Source: UBA4742 sp963785815 (lineage in GTDB: Bacteria; Actinomycetota; Acidimicrobiia; Acidimicrobiales; Acidimicrobilacustridaceae). From it: a DNA stretch of 64,000 bases. Positions 25,486 through 33,641 of the stretch are shown in pieces. Position 1 is the stretch's first letter. Every line of letters begins with the position of its first letter. The DNA is taken from assembly GCA_963785815.1 (NCBI GenBank), contig CAWAWN010000001.1, positions 434,001-498,000 of the forward strand. The letters run 5' to 3'. A model generated the notes under the pieces. The model was not told the DNA's origin and ran no database searches. It worked only from the letters and a program-made list of their open reading frames with translations. The position numbers and the translations under genes are program-made.

Positions 25486-26715
25486 TCAGACGCGGTCGAG
25501 GTCGAGCATCTTGATGGCGTTGCCCCGCAGGATCTTGTAGGTCACGTCCTCGTCGAGGCCCTCGCACAGCTTCTCCACGTAGGCCTCCGAGTCGGGCCAG
25601 GTGGTGTCGGTGTGGGGGTAGTCGGTCTCGAAGCAGATGTTGTCCTCACCCACCTCGCCCAACGAGTTGAGGCCGTGGCGATCGGCGGTGAAGCAGCCGA
25701 AGATCCGGCCGTAGTACTGGGTGGACGGTGGCACCGGGATGGCCGCCTTGGCCTCGGTCCAGGTGTCGTGGTTCTCCCACACCGTGTCGGCCCGCTCCAG
25801 GATGTAGGGGATCCACCCGATCTGGCCCTCCGAGTAGGCCAGCTTCAGGTTCGGGTACCGCAGCAGGTTCCCCGAGAACAGCCAGTCGGCCATCGACGCG
25901 ATGGCGTTGTTGAACCCGAGGGTCACCCCCACCGCCTTGTGCGAGTCGGGCGACGCCGCCGGGTTCGAGCTGCTCGAGCCCACGTGCATGCAGACGGTGA
26001 CGCCGTACTCGTCGCACACCTGCCAGAGCGGGTCCCAGTAGTCGGTGTTGATGCTGGGCAGCTTGAGCCGGGTCGGGATCTCGCTGAAGGCGATGGCCCG
26101 ACACCCCCGCTCAGCGTTGCGTCGGGTCTCGGCCGCGGCCAACTCCGCGTCCCACAGCGGGATCAGGCACAGCGGGATGTTGTAGCCGCCCGACGGCCCG
26201 CACCACTCCTCGATCATCCAGTCGTTGTTGGCCCGCACACAGGCCAGGCCGAGCTCCTTGTCCTTGCCCTCGTGGAACGTCTGGCCGCAGAAGCGGGGAA
26301 AGGTCGGGAAGGGCAGCGAGCCGTCGGTGTGGTTTAGAGCCAGGTCCTTGATGCGCTCGTCACGGTCCCAGCAGCCCTTGCGCATGTCGTCGTAGGTGAT
26401 GGCCGTCATGGTCATCTGCGACCGGTCCAGCGTGGGATGGCCGTCGTCGTCGGGCTGGCTGGCCGACCGGGGGATGGCCACGAACTTCTTCTGGACGTAG
26501 ATCAGCTCGTCGTCGTAGTACCAGGCGTCGCCCCACTCGCCCTCAGGGTCCTCGACCATGTCGTACTTGGCCCCCGACAGGTGCCGGAAGCTGCCCCAGC
26601 GCTTGCGCTCGACCCGCGGGCCCCGCTCCCGGTACTTCTCGGGCAGCCAGGTCTGCCACACGTGGGGCGGCTCCACGACGTGGTCGTCGACGCTGATGAT
26701 CTTCGGCGTGGCCAT
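25486..26715 (-). CDS. COG2159 amidohydrolase, second paralogue
   Basis: 409 aa TIM-barrel metal-dependent hydrolase, paralogous to the product of 7819-9111. It has the same N-terminal metal motif (ISVDDHVVEPPHVW), the CMHVGSSSS barrel His and FETDYPHTDTTWP. The two differ mostly in the loop region after residue 30. The gene is monocistronic, ends 2 bp from the HNH gene, and is preceded by operator copy 5. A TATCCT hexamer (26727-26722, minus) lies 6 nt before the ATG, indicating a leaderless start. Substrate unknown. Sharing a regulator with the first paralogue suggests related substrates or successive steps. Confidence 0.85.
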   Translation of the reverse strand: MATPKIISVDDHVVEPPHVWQTWLPEKYRERGPRVERKRWGSFRHLSGAKYDMVEDPEGEWGDAWYYDDELIYVQKKFVAIPRSASQPDDDGHPTLDRSQMTMTAITYDDMRKGCWDRDERIKDLALNHTDGSLPFPTFPRFCGQTFHEGKDKELGLACVRANNDWMIEEWCGPSGGYNIPLCLIPLWDAELAAAETRRNAERGCRAIAFSEIPTRLKLPSINTDYWDPLWQVCDEYGVTVCMHVGSSSSNPAASPDSHKAVGVTLGFNNAIASMADWLFSGNLLRYPNLKLAYSEGQIGWIPYILERADTVWENHDTWTEAKAAIPVPPSTQYYGRIFGCFTADRHGLNSLGEVGEDNICFETDYPHTDTTWPDSEAYVEKLCEGLDEDVTYKILRGNAIKMLDLDRV

Positions 26716-26734
26716 GCCGCGAGGATACCGCCGA

Positions 26735-26754
26735 ACCTGACGCCGGTGTCAGGA
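26735..26754. promoter_or_regulatory. Palindromic operator, copy 5
   Basis: ACCTGAC-GCCGGT-GTCAGGA; 13 of 14 arm bases match. It lies 19 bp upstream of the amidohydrolase ATG (26715, minus) and 74 bp before the divergent sigma-factor gene at 26829, so it more likely serves the amidohydrolase. Confidence 0.7.
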
Positions 26755-26828
26755 AACGCGGGGGCCGACCGGAGCGATCGGAGGACCCCTGTGACACATT
26801 CGGGGCCCGCCCACCCTTTGAGGGGTAG

Positions 26829-27320
26829 ATGACCACCTCGCCCCGCCTCGGCAGCACCGAGCACTCCGGCTACGACGCCTTCGCCGGCGCCTACGGCCCT
26901 CGGCTGTACCAGGCGCTGGTGCCGGTGGCCGGCATCGACGCGGCCCACGACGCCGCCACCGACGCGCTGCTCCACGCCTGGCGGCACTGGGACCGGGTCG
27001 AGGGGATGGACAACCCCGAGGGCTACCTCTACGTCATGGCCCGGCGCCAGGCCAGGCGCGGCCCCCGTCCGAGCGGACCGCTGCTCCCCTCCCCCTCGCC
27101 CGCCGAGCTGCCCGAGGTGGAACCCGGCCTGGCCGAGGCCCTCGACCAGCTGAGCGAGATGCAACGCCAGGTGGTCTACCTGGTGGAGGGGTTCGGCTGG
27201 GGCCTGACCGAGGTGGCCCGGCTCCTGGACATCTCCGTATCGACCGTGCGCAACCACCTGGCCCGGGGGCTCGACCGCCTCCGGGCCGAGCTGAAAGTGG
27301 GGACCCAGACCGATGCCTGA
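26829..27320 (+). CDS. ECF-type sigma-70 family RNA polymerase sigma factor
   Basis: 163 aa. A degenerate sigma-2 region (about 12-75: DAFAGAYGPRLYQALVPVAG...NPEGYLYVMARRQARRG) and a clear sigma-4 helix-turn-helix (about 105-155: LSEMQRQVVYLVEGFGWGLTEVARLL, STVRNHLARGLDRLRAEL) are present. It directs polymerase to a small set of promoters. The gene overlaps the next one, a single-pass membrane protein, by 8 bp, as is usual for a sigma with its anti-sigma partner. No matching promoter motif is recognisable upstream. Confidence 0.85.
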   Translation: MTTSPRLGSTEHSGYDAFAGAYGPRLYQALVPVAGIDAAHDAATDALLHAWRHWDRVEGMDNPEGYLYVMARRQARRGPRPSGPLLPSPSPAELPEVEPGLAEALDQLSEMQRQVVYLVEGFGWGLTEVARLLDISVSTVRNHLARGLDRLRAELKVGTQTDA

Positions 27321-28887
27321 GCTCGAACAGCAGATCCGCCAGCACGCAAGCTGGGTGCGCTACCAGATGCCGCCCCTGGATGACCCGTCCTCCTCGGCCG
27401 TGGGGCCCCAGCCCCAGCCGTCCTCGGTGGACCGGTCCAACCGCGCCGGTCGACGGGTGTGGCTGGCGGCCGCGGCCGTCGCCATGGTCCTGATCGCGGG
27501 AGCCCTGGCGGCCCGGTGGATGCGTTCGGAGGGGGGCACCCGTCCGAACCGGTCGCCGGCATCGCCCATCGCTCAACCCGACGTCCACGCCACCGGCGGC
27601 CAGGCGGCCGTGCTGCCCACCGCCACTCCCGGCGGCCTGGTCATGTGGAGCCTGACCACGAGCGCTCCGACCGCGCCGGCGCTCGCTCCGGGCGTGGTGG
27701 CCAGCACCCGACAGCTCCTCGGGGCCGGCGGGCACCCGGAGATGCTGATCACGATCAGCTCGGGGACCGACGTCGGCAGTGGCGTCATCGTCGGCCAGCA
27801 GCAGTCACCCCAGACCATCCGGGGCCAGGCCGGGACCGTCACCCGAGAGCCGTTCCCGCCCGGGGCCCAGCCCACCACCGCTTCCCCCCCGACGACCGCC
27901 GACCGCCAGGCCCTGACGCCCGACACGCTGAGCTGGCACGAGCGTGGCGCCACCGTCACGGTGAGCTTCCGCCAGCTGTCCCTGGCCCAGGCCCTGGCCG
28001 TCGCCAACCACCTGACCTGGGTCGACCAGGACCCCCTGCACGGGTTCGCCGCCCCGTCGACGGGCGGGCTGGCGCCGCTGGCGGTGCCCGCGCTGCGAAC
28101 CACCGCGGGCGCCGGGGTCGTGACCGACGCCACCTACGCCACCGGGCCGGGCGCCTCGTCCGACCTCGACGTGACCGCCTGCCCGGAGGGGGGCGGCTGC
28201 ACCGGCGACTTCGCCCAGAGCTGGTTCGGCGGCACCCGCCTGGCCGACGGTTCGGCCGAGATGGTCGTCCTCGACCCCAACACGGGGGTCCCCGTCGGCC
28301 TCATCCGGACCTGGCCGGGCGGCGCCGGGATCCAGGTCCGCGTCGATGCGTGGACCGGGCGCGACCTGCTCGACCTCCCGGTGGCCCGGACCCTGGTGGC
28401 CTCGGTGCGACCCACCGACCTGGCCGGCGTGGCCCGGGTGCAGGCCCAGATCACCCACCAGCTGGAGGCGCTCCCGCTGATCGCCCGCGCCGCGCTGCCC
28501 CACGGCACCGTCGAGGTGCACGCCGCGGGCGGGTTGACCTCCGTCTGCCTGGCCGTCACCGGCCACCCCGTGACCTGCCCGTCGGCCGCCTTCTCCGATC
28601 CCGCACATCCTCCGACCGCGCCCTTCACCGGCGGCGCCCTCGTCGACGGCCACTGGTGGCTGGCCGCCGCCTCCCTCCCGCATGGCGCCTTCGCGTTCCA
28701 GGCCGACACCGGTGCCATCCCCCCCACCGGCCCGACCTGGGCGGCCGACAACGCCCTGTCCACCGACGACGGACAGCCGTGGCAGCTCGGGCTGGCCCAG
28801 GTCCCCGACGGGGTCGACCAGGTGCTGGTCACCTACAGCGGCCCGTTCAGCATCGGCGGTGGCGGGGCCGGGCGCCCCGCCGGTTGA
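27313..28887 (+). CDS. Single-pass membrane protein with large outer domain (possible sigma-factor partner)
   Basis: 524 aa. A 45-residue cytoplasmic tail (MPELEQQIRQHASWVRYQMPP) precedes one transmembrane helix at about 50-67 (WLAAAAVAMVLIAGALAA) and then about 450 extracytoplasmic residues. The outer part is Gly/Thr-rich and has two Cys pairs (ACPEGGGC; SVC...VTC), suggesting disulfides. ATG 27313 lies inside the sigma-factor gene. Overlap and topology suggest an anti-sigma or sensor role, but no canonical zinc anti-sigma motif (HxxxCxxC) is in the tail. Otherwise unrecognised. Confidence 0.6.
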   Translation: MPELEQQIRQHASWVRYQMPPLDDPSSSAVGPQPQPSSVDRSNRAGRRVWLAAAAVAMVLIAGALAARWMRSEGGTRPNRSPASPIAQPDVHATGGQAAVLPTATPGGLVMWSLTTSAPTAPALAPGVVASTRQLLGAGGHPEMLITISSGTDVGSGVIVGQQQSPQTIRGQAGTVTREPFPPGAQPTTASPPTTADRQALTPDTLSWHERGATVTVSFRQLSLAQALAVANHLTWVDQDPLHGFAAPSTGGLAPLAVPALRTTAGAGVVTDATYATGPGASSDLDVTACPEGGGCTGDFAQSWFGGTRLADGSAEMVVLDPNTGVPVGLIRTWPGGAGIQVRVDAWTGRDLLDLPVARTLVASVRPTDLAGVARVQAQITHQLEALPLIARAALPHGTVEVHAAGGLTSVCLAVTGHPVTCPSAAFSDPAHPPTAPFTGGALVDGHWWLAAASLPHGAFAFQADTGAIPPTGPTWAADNALSTDDGQPWQLGLAQVPDGVDQVLVTYSGPFSIGGGGAGRPAG

Positions 28888-28931
28888 CCGAGCGCGGTCA
28901 GGACCCGGTCCCGGAGCTGTCGGAGTACCAT

Positions 28932-28951
28932 TCCTGACACAGATGTCAGGT
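28932..28951. promoter_or_regulatory. Palindromic operator, copy 6
   Basis: TCCTGAC-ACAGAT-GTCAGGT; 13 of 14 arm bases match. It ends 15 bp before the HyuB ATG at 28967. TACCAT (28926-28931) directly upstream could be the -10, placing the operator over the transcription start. Confidence 0.7.
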
Positions 28952-28966
28952 TGAAGGGGGACGTCG

Positions 28967-30790
28967 ATGGCAATCGATCTGATCGAGCTGGCCAAGCCTC
29001 GTGGGCGCACCGTGGTCGATCCCCAGGTCGATCCGGTCACCGCCGAGGTGGTGCGGGGCGCCATGGAGACGGTGTGCTTCGAGATGGCCACCTACGTGAG
29101 CCGCACCGCCACCACGCCCATCCTCAACCAGTCCAACGAGCGCAACGCCACCGTGCTCGACGCCCGCGGCCGGCTGGCCGCCCTGAGCGTGGGCATCCCC
29201 CAGTTCATGCTCACCTCCACCCTGCCGGTGCGCTTCGCCCTCGAGTTCCTGGGCGTCGAGGAGTTCCGCGAGGGCGACGTGTTCGTGGCCAACGACCCCT
29301 ACCACGGCGGCGGCCACCTGCCCGACTACAACGTGTTCGCCCCCGTGTTCGCCGACGACCCGGCCACGGGCAACCGGCGCATGGTGCTGATCGCCTCCAT
29401 CCAGTGCCACCACGGCGACACCGGCGGCGGCGTGCCCGGCGGCTACAACGTGACCGCCGGCGACGTGTGGGGCGAGGGCGTGCGCTGGCCCGTGGTGAAG
29501 GTGATCGACCGGGGCGAGGAGCGGCGCGACGTGCTCTACGCCCTCCAGGTCAACAACCGGCTGCCCGACTACATCGGCGACCTGCGGGCCCAGATCGGCG
29601 CCGCCCAGCTGGGCGCGGCCCGCCTGGGCGAGATCATCGGCCGCCACGGCACCGACACCGTGGAGGAGTCGGTCGACTTCATGATCGACTACGCGGCGCG
29701 GCGCTTCTCCGAAGAGGTCTCGGCCTGGCCCGACGGCCGCTACGAGGCCGACTGCTGGGTCGACCACGACCCGCTGGGCAACCCCGACGTGCACCTGCAC
29801 GTGGCCGTCTCGGTCGACGGCGACCGGCTCCGCATCGACTTCACCGGCAGCGACATGCGCCCCGAGCTGCAGGCCTGGTCGACGTATGGCAACACCCGGG
29901 GCTACACGGTGGCCCAGGTGGCCGCCATGATGGATCCCGAGATCCCCAAGAACGAGGGCTTCTTCGAGGCCATCGACCTGGTCGTGCCCCAGGGGTGCGT
30001 GCTCAACCCGGCCCCCAACCGACCGGTCTCGGCCGGCACCCACCACCCGGGCGCCGATGTGGGCGAGGTCATCGCCCTGGCCCTCCAGCACGTGCTGCCC
30101 CACAAGGCCGTGCCCCAGGTGTACAAGACCGGGATCCCCACGGTGATCACCGGGGTCGACCCGCGCACCGGCGCCAGCTTCACCGACCACTCGGCCGAGG
30201 TCTACGCCGGCTGGTGCAACGCAGCCGAGGGGATGGACGCCTGGGGCTGCCAGGCCGCCGCCTTCGGCAACCTGTGGAAGGCCACGGCCGAGATCAACGA
30301 GAGCCTCTACCCCCACATCCAGTGGAGCCGGGACTACCGCACCGACTCGGGCGGCCCCGGGCAGTGGCGGGGCCTGTGCGGCAGCCACTACGTCAAGGAG
30401 GTGCGGGCCGACGCCAAGGTCTACACCTACGTGGTGGGCATGAAGTACCCCATGCCCGGCATCGCCGGAGGGCAGGCCGGGGCACCCAACCAGCTCACCA
30501 TCCGCTACGGATCCGACGACCCCTACGTGGTGGCCCACACCGCCGACTGGGTGCCTATCGCCGCCGGCCAGAAGGTCTGCTACGACTACGGCGGCGGGGG
30601 CGGCTGGGGCGACCCGCTCGACCGCGATCCCCAGGCCGTGCTCGACGACGTGCTCGACGAGTACGTGTCGATGGCGGGCGCGACCCGCGACTACGGCGTC
30701 GTGCTCACCGGATCGCTCGACGACCTCTCCCTGGCCGTGGACGAGGACGCCACCAGCGCCCTGCGGGCCGAGCGCCGCGCCGCCGCCTGA
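28967..30790 (+). CDS. Hydantoinase B/oxoprolinase-family subunit (HyuB-like)
   Basis: 607 aa, full length for the HyuB subunit. Typical blocks are present: DPVTAEVVRGAMETVCFEMA, PILNQSNERNATVLDARG, NDPYHGGGHLPDYNVFAPVF, SIQCHHGDTGGGVPGGYN and a C-terminal GGGGGWGDPLDRDP. The HyuA/HyuB family does ATP-dependent ring opening of hydantoins or 5-oxoproline, or ATP-dependent carboxylation of ketones (acetone and acetophenone carboxylases). The HyuA partner follows, separated by 49 bp that hold another operator copy. Shared regulation with acyl-CoA genes fits a ketone carboxylase as well as a hydantoinase; sequence reading does not decide. Confidence 0.85.
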   Translation: MAIDLIELAKPRGRTVVDPQVDPVTAEVVRGAMETVCFEMATYVSRTATTPILNQSNERNATVLDARGRLAALSVGIPQFMLTSTLPVRFALEFLGVEEFREGDVFVANDPYHGGGHLPDYNVFAPVFADDPATGNRRMVLIASIQCHHGDTGGGVPGGYNVTAGDVWGEGVRWPVVKVIDRGEERRDVLYALQVNNRLPDYIGDLRAQIGAAQLGAARLGEIIGRHGTDTVEESVDFMIDYAARRFSEEVSAWPDGRYEADCWVDHDPLGNPDVHLHVAVSVDGDRLRIDFTGSDMRPELQAWSTYGNTRGYTVAQVAAMMDPEIPKNEGFFEAIDLVVPQGCVLNPAPNRPVSAGTHHPGADVGEVIALALQHVLPHKAVPQVYKTGIPTVITGVDPRTGASFTDHSAEVYAGWCNAAEGMDAWGCQAAAFGNLWKATAEINESLYPHIQWSRDYRTDSGGPGQWRGLCGSHYVKEVRADAKVYTYVVGMKYPMPGIAGGQAGAPNQLTIRYGSDDPYVVAHTADWVPIAAGQKVCYDYGGGGGWGDPLDRDPQAVLDDVLDEYVSMAGATRDYGVVLTGSLDDLSLAVDEDATSALRAERRAAA

Positions 30791-30808
30791 GCCGGCGAGA
30801 TAACCTCG

Positions 30809-30828
30809 ACCTGACACACACGTCAGGT
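30809..30828. promoter_or_regulatory. Palindromic operator, copy 7
   Basis: Perfect ACCTGAC-ACACAC-GTCAGGT inside the 49-bp gap between HyuB and HyuA. TAACCT at 30801-30806 could act as a -10. It ends 11 bp before the HyuA GTG (30840). Its presence implies that HyuA has its own repressible promoter despite being downstream in a tandem pair. Confidence 0.75.
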
Positions 30829-30839
30829 TTGGGGGGCAG

Positions 30840-32969
30840 GTGCCGGACACGCATGCGACAGGTGGGGGCTACCGCATCGGCGTCGACGTCGGGGGGACCT
30901 TCACCGACCTCATCTGCGTGACGCCCGGGGGATCGGTGGTCCTGGACAAGACCCCCAGCACCCTCGAGGACCAGTCCATCGGCGTGATGACCGGCCTCGA
31001 GCAGCTGGCGCAGACCTTCGGGCTCGACCTGCCCGGCTTGTGCGCCCAGGTCGACATCGTGGTCCACGGCACGACCACCGCCGACAACACCATGATCACC
31101 GAGACCGGGGCCAACGTCGGACTGCTGGTGACCGAGGGCCACCGCGACGAGATCGAGATGCGCCGGGTCCACAAGGAGCAGATCTGGGACCCGTCCTACC
31201 CGGCGCCGTTCCCCATCGCCCGTCGCCGCAGCCGCATCCCCATCCCCGAGCGGGTCGACTACACCGGCGCGCCCCTGCTGGCCCTGGACGAGGACGCGGT
31301 GCGGGCCGGGGTCCGCCGGCTGCGCCAGCTGGGCGCCGATTCGCTGGCCGTGATGTTCCTGTTCAGCTTCGTGAACCCGGACCACGAGCGCCGGGCCCGC
31401 GAGCTCATCGTGGAGGAGTTCCCCGAGGTGGGCCACATCTCGCTCAGCCACGAGGTGATGCCGCGGGGCCCCGAGTTCGAGCGGGTGTCCACCACCCTGG
31501 TGAACGCCTACGTGGCCCCGGGCGTGTCGCGCTACGTGAGCCGGCTGGGCCAGCGCCTGCGCGACGCCGGCTACGAGGGCGAGCTGCTGATCATGTCGTC
31601 CACCGGTGGTGTCATGGCCCCGGCCAGCGTGGCCCGCCGAGCGGTCTCGCTGCTCGGGTCCGGGCCCACCGGCGGCGTGATGGGGGCGGCCGCCGCGGCC
31701 GAGCGGGCCGGCACCCCCGACTTCGTGGCCGTCGACATGGGCGGCACCAGCTTCGACATCTGCCTGGTGCGCGGGGGCGTGCCCGAGATCCGCACCGACT
31801 GGAACTGGCGCTACCGCTACTACATCGGCATGCCCATGGTGGACGTCCAGTGCGTGGGCGCCGGCGGCGGGTCGATGGCGCGGGTCCGCCAGGGCTCCCT
31901 GCTGGTCGGGCCCGAGTCGGCCGGTTCGGTGCCGGGACCGGTCTGCTACGGCCGCGGCGGCGATCGGGCCACGGTGACCGATGCCGACGCCGTGCTCGGG
32001 TTCCTGCCGCTGGACCGGTTCGCCGGCGGGCGCATGCAGCTCGACGTGGAGGCGGCCCGGGCTGCGGTCATCCGCGACGTGGGCGAGCCGCTCGGCCTCG
32101 ACGTGGTGGAGGCGGCGTGGGGCATCGAGCGCATCGTGAACGCCAACATGGCCGACGCCACCCGGCGGGTCCTGGCCGGTTCCGGCGTGGACGCCCGCCG
32201 GCTCGACCTCATCGCCTACGGCGGCAACGGCCCGGTGCACGCCTGGGCCATCGCCGCCGAGCTGGGCATGCACCGGGTGCTCGTGCCAAAGGCGGCGCCC
32301 GCCTTCAGCGCCCTGGGCCTGCTGGTGTCGGACTACAAGGTCGACCTGACCCGCAGCCACGTGAGCCCCCTGTCGCAGGTCGACCTGGCCGAGCTGGCCG
32401 CCCTGGTGGCCGAGCTGGACTCGGACGTGACCGACGAGCTCGACCCCACCGGCCTGGACGACGAGCACATCACCCGGCACCACTTCGTGCAGATGGCCTA
32501 CGCCGGGCAGAACTTCGACATGAGCGTGCCCACCACCCTGGGCACCGACGCCGCCGGCAGCGGCGACGACCTGGACCAGGCCGAGCTGATGAACCTGGCC
32601 GAGCGCTTCCACGACCTGCACCAGGCCGACCGAGGCTTCTCGTTCCGCCAGCAGGAGCCCACGGTGCGCGGCGTGCGCATCACCGCCGTGGGCCGGACAC
32701 CCAAGCCGCCCCGGCTGGCCGAGCTGGGCGGCGACGACCCCGACGACGCCCGTCGGGCCAGCCGTCCCGTCTACTTCGGCGAGACCGGGGGCAACCAGTT
32801 CGTGGACACCCCCGTGTACGACGGCACCCGGCTGGGTCCGGGCGCGCGGCTGTCGGGCCCGGCCCTGGTGGAGGAGCCGTTCACCGTGGTGGTGGTGCCG
32901 CCGGGCGCTGCGCTGGTGCTGGGCGACCACGCCAGCTACGAGCTGACCCTGAGCGGCTCCGGCTCGTGA
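30840..32969 (+). CDS. Hydantoinase A/oxoprolinase-family subunit (HyuA-like)
   Basis: 709 aa from GTG 30840, with GGGGGG just upstream. It belongs to the ASKHA ATPase superfamily: phosphate-1 motif RIGVDVGGTFTDLICV (residues 12-27), second domain ATP-binding FVAVDMGGTSFDICLV, and GSGPTGGVMGA between. It is the ATP-hydrolysing partner of HyuB. It overlaps the next gene (gluconate dehydrogenase subunit 3-like) by 4 bp, so HyuA, the small subunit and perhaps the GMC dehydrogenase are expressed together. Confidence 0.87.
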   Translation: MPDTHATGGGYRIGVDVGGTFTDLICVTPGGSVVLDKTPSTLEDQSIGVMTGLEQLAQTFGLDLPGLCAQVDIVVHGTTTADNTMITETGANVGLLVTEGHRDEIEMRRVHKEQIWDPSYPAPFPIARRRSRIPIPERVDYTGAPLLALDEDAVRAGVRRLRQLGADSLAVMFLFSFVNPDHERRARELIVEEFPEVGHISLSHEVMPRGPEFERVSTTLVNAYVAPGVSRYVSRLGQRLRDAGYEGELLIMSSTGGVMAPASVARRAVSLLGSGPTGGVMGAAAAAERAGTPDFVAVDMGGTSFDICLVRGGVPEIRTDWNWRYRYYIGMPMVDVQCVGAGGGSMARVRQGSLLVGPESAGSVPGPVCYGRGGDRATVTDADAVLGFLPLDRFAGGRMQLDVEAARAAVIRDVGEPLGLDVVEAAWGIERIVNANMADATRRVLAGSGVDARRLDLIAYGGNGPVHAWAIAAELGMHRVLVPKAAPAFSALGLLVSDYKVDLTRSHVSPLSQVDLAELAALVAELDSDVTDELDPTGLDDEHITRHHFVQMAYAGQNFDMSVPTTLGTDAAGSGDDLDQAELMNLAERFHDLHQADRGFSFRQQEPTVRGVRITAVGRTPKPPRLAELGGDDPDDARRASRPVYFGETGGNQFVDTPVYDGTRLGPGARLSGPALVEEPFTVVVVPPGAALVLGDHASYELTLSGSGS

Positions 32970-33553
32970 GCGGCCCCGCCGATCTCGTGTGGCTCACGAC
33001 GGTGGAGCACACCACCGTCACCGCCGCCTTCGACCGGCTGCTGCCCGACGACGGGGTGTGCCCGGGGGCCGGTGCGGCCGGGGGCGCCGACTACGTCGAC
33101 CGCCTGCTGGGCGCCTTCGGCTTCGACCCGCCGCATCTGTTCGCGGGTGGGCCCTTCTCGGGACGACAGGGCGGCGAGGCCGCCTTCGAGCGCTGGCTGG
33201 AGATCGGAGCCCTGGAGGAGTTGGCCTGGCGCACCCGCATCGAGGGGTCCCAGGGACGGCCCGAGCGCGAGTTCAACGGCCCGGTCACGGGCTGGCAGGA
33301 GCGCTACCGCGCCGGCCTGGCCGCGCTGGGCGACGACTTCGCCGACGCCGACGCGGCCGAGCAGAAGCGCCGCCTGCACGAGTCGATCGAGCCCGCGTTC
33401 CGCGACCTGTTGTTCGAGCACGCCTGCGAGTCGCTCTACGGCGACCCGGTCTACGGCGGGAACCGGGACGGACAGGGGTGGACCGCCATCGCCTTCGACG
33501 GCGACGTGCAGCCCCGGGGCTGGACCGACCACGAGGTCACCCACCCGACATGA
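32966..33553 (+). CDS. Gluconate 2-dehydrogenase subunit 3 family protein
   Basis: 195 aa, GTG 32966 overlapping the HyuA stop. Most of the chain matches the small subunit of membrane-bound gluconate/sorbitol dehydrogenases (TTVEHTTVTAAFDRLLPDD...GADYVDRLLGAFG; EHACESLYGDPVYGGNRDGQGW). The usual Tat signal of this subunit is absent, so it may be cytoplasmic here. The GMC flavoprotein 88 bp downstream is its expected catalytic partner. A cytochrome c third subunit is not seen. Confidence 0.82.
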   Translation: MSGPADLVWLTTVEHTTVTAAFDRLLPDDGVCPGAGAAGGADYVDRLLGAFGFDPPHLFAGGPFSGRQGGEAAFERWLEIGALEELAWRTRIEGSQGRPEREFNGPVTGWQERYRAGLAALGDDFADADAAEQKRRLHESIEPAFRDLLFEHACESLYGDPVYGGNRDGQGWTAIAFDGDVQPRGWTDHEVTHPT

Positions 33554-33641
33554 CCCTCCCCCTCCGAAACTGGGCATCTTTGGCTGTGGCGTTTCGCGCA
33601 TTTCCGCGCGCAATTCTCCACGACCGAGCCACGAGCGGGCG

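Noticed and set aside
33554..33641. AT-richer 88-bp gap before the GMC dehydrogenase as a mobile-element scar
   Set aside because: No inverted repeats, target duplications or transposase remnants; more likely a promoter region, but no clear -10/-35 could be named.
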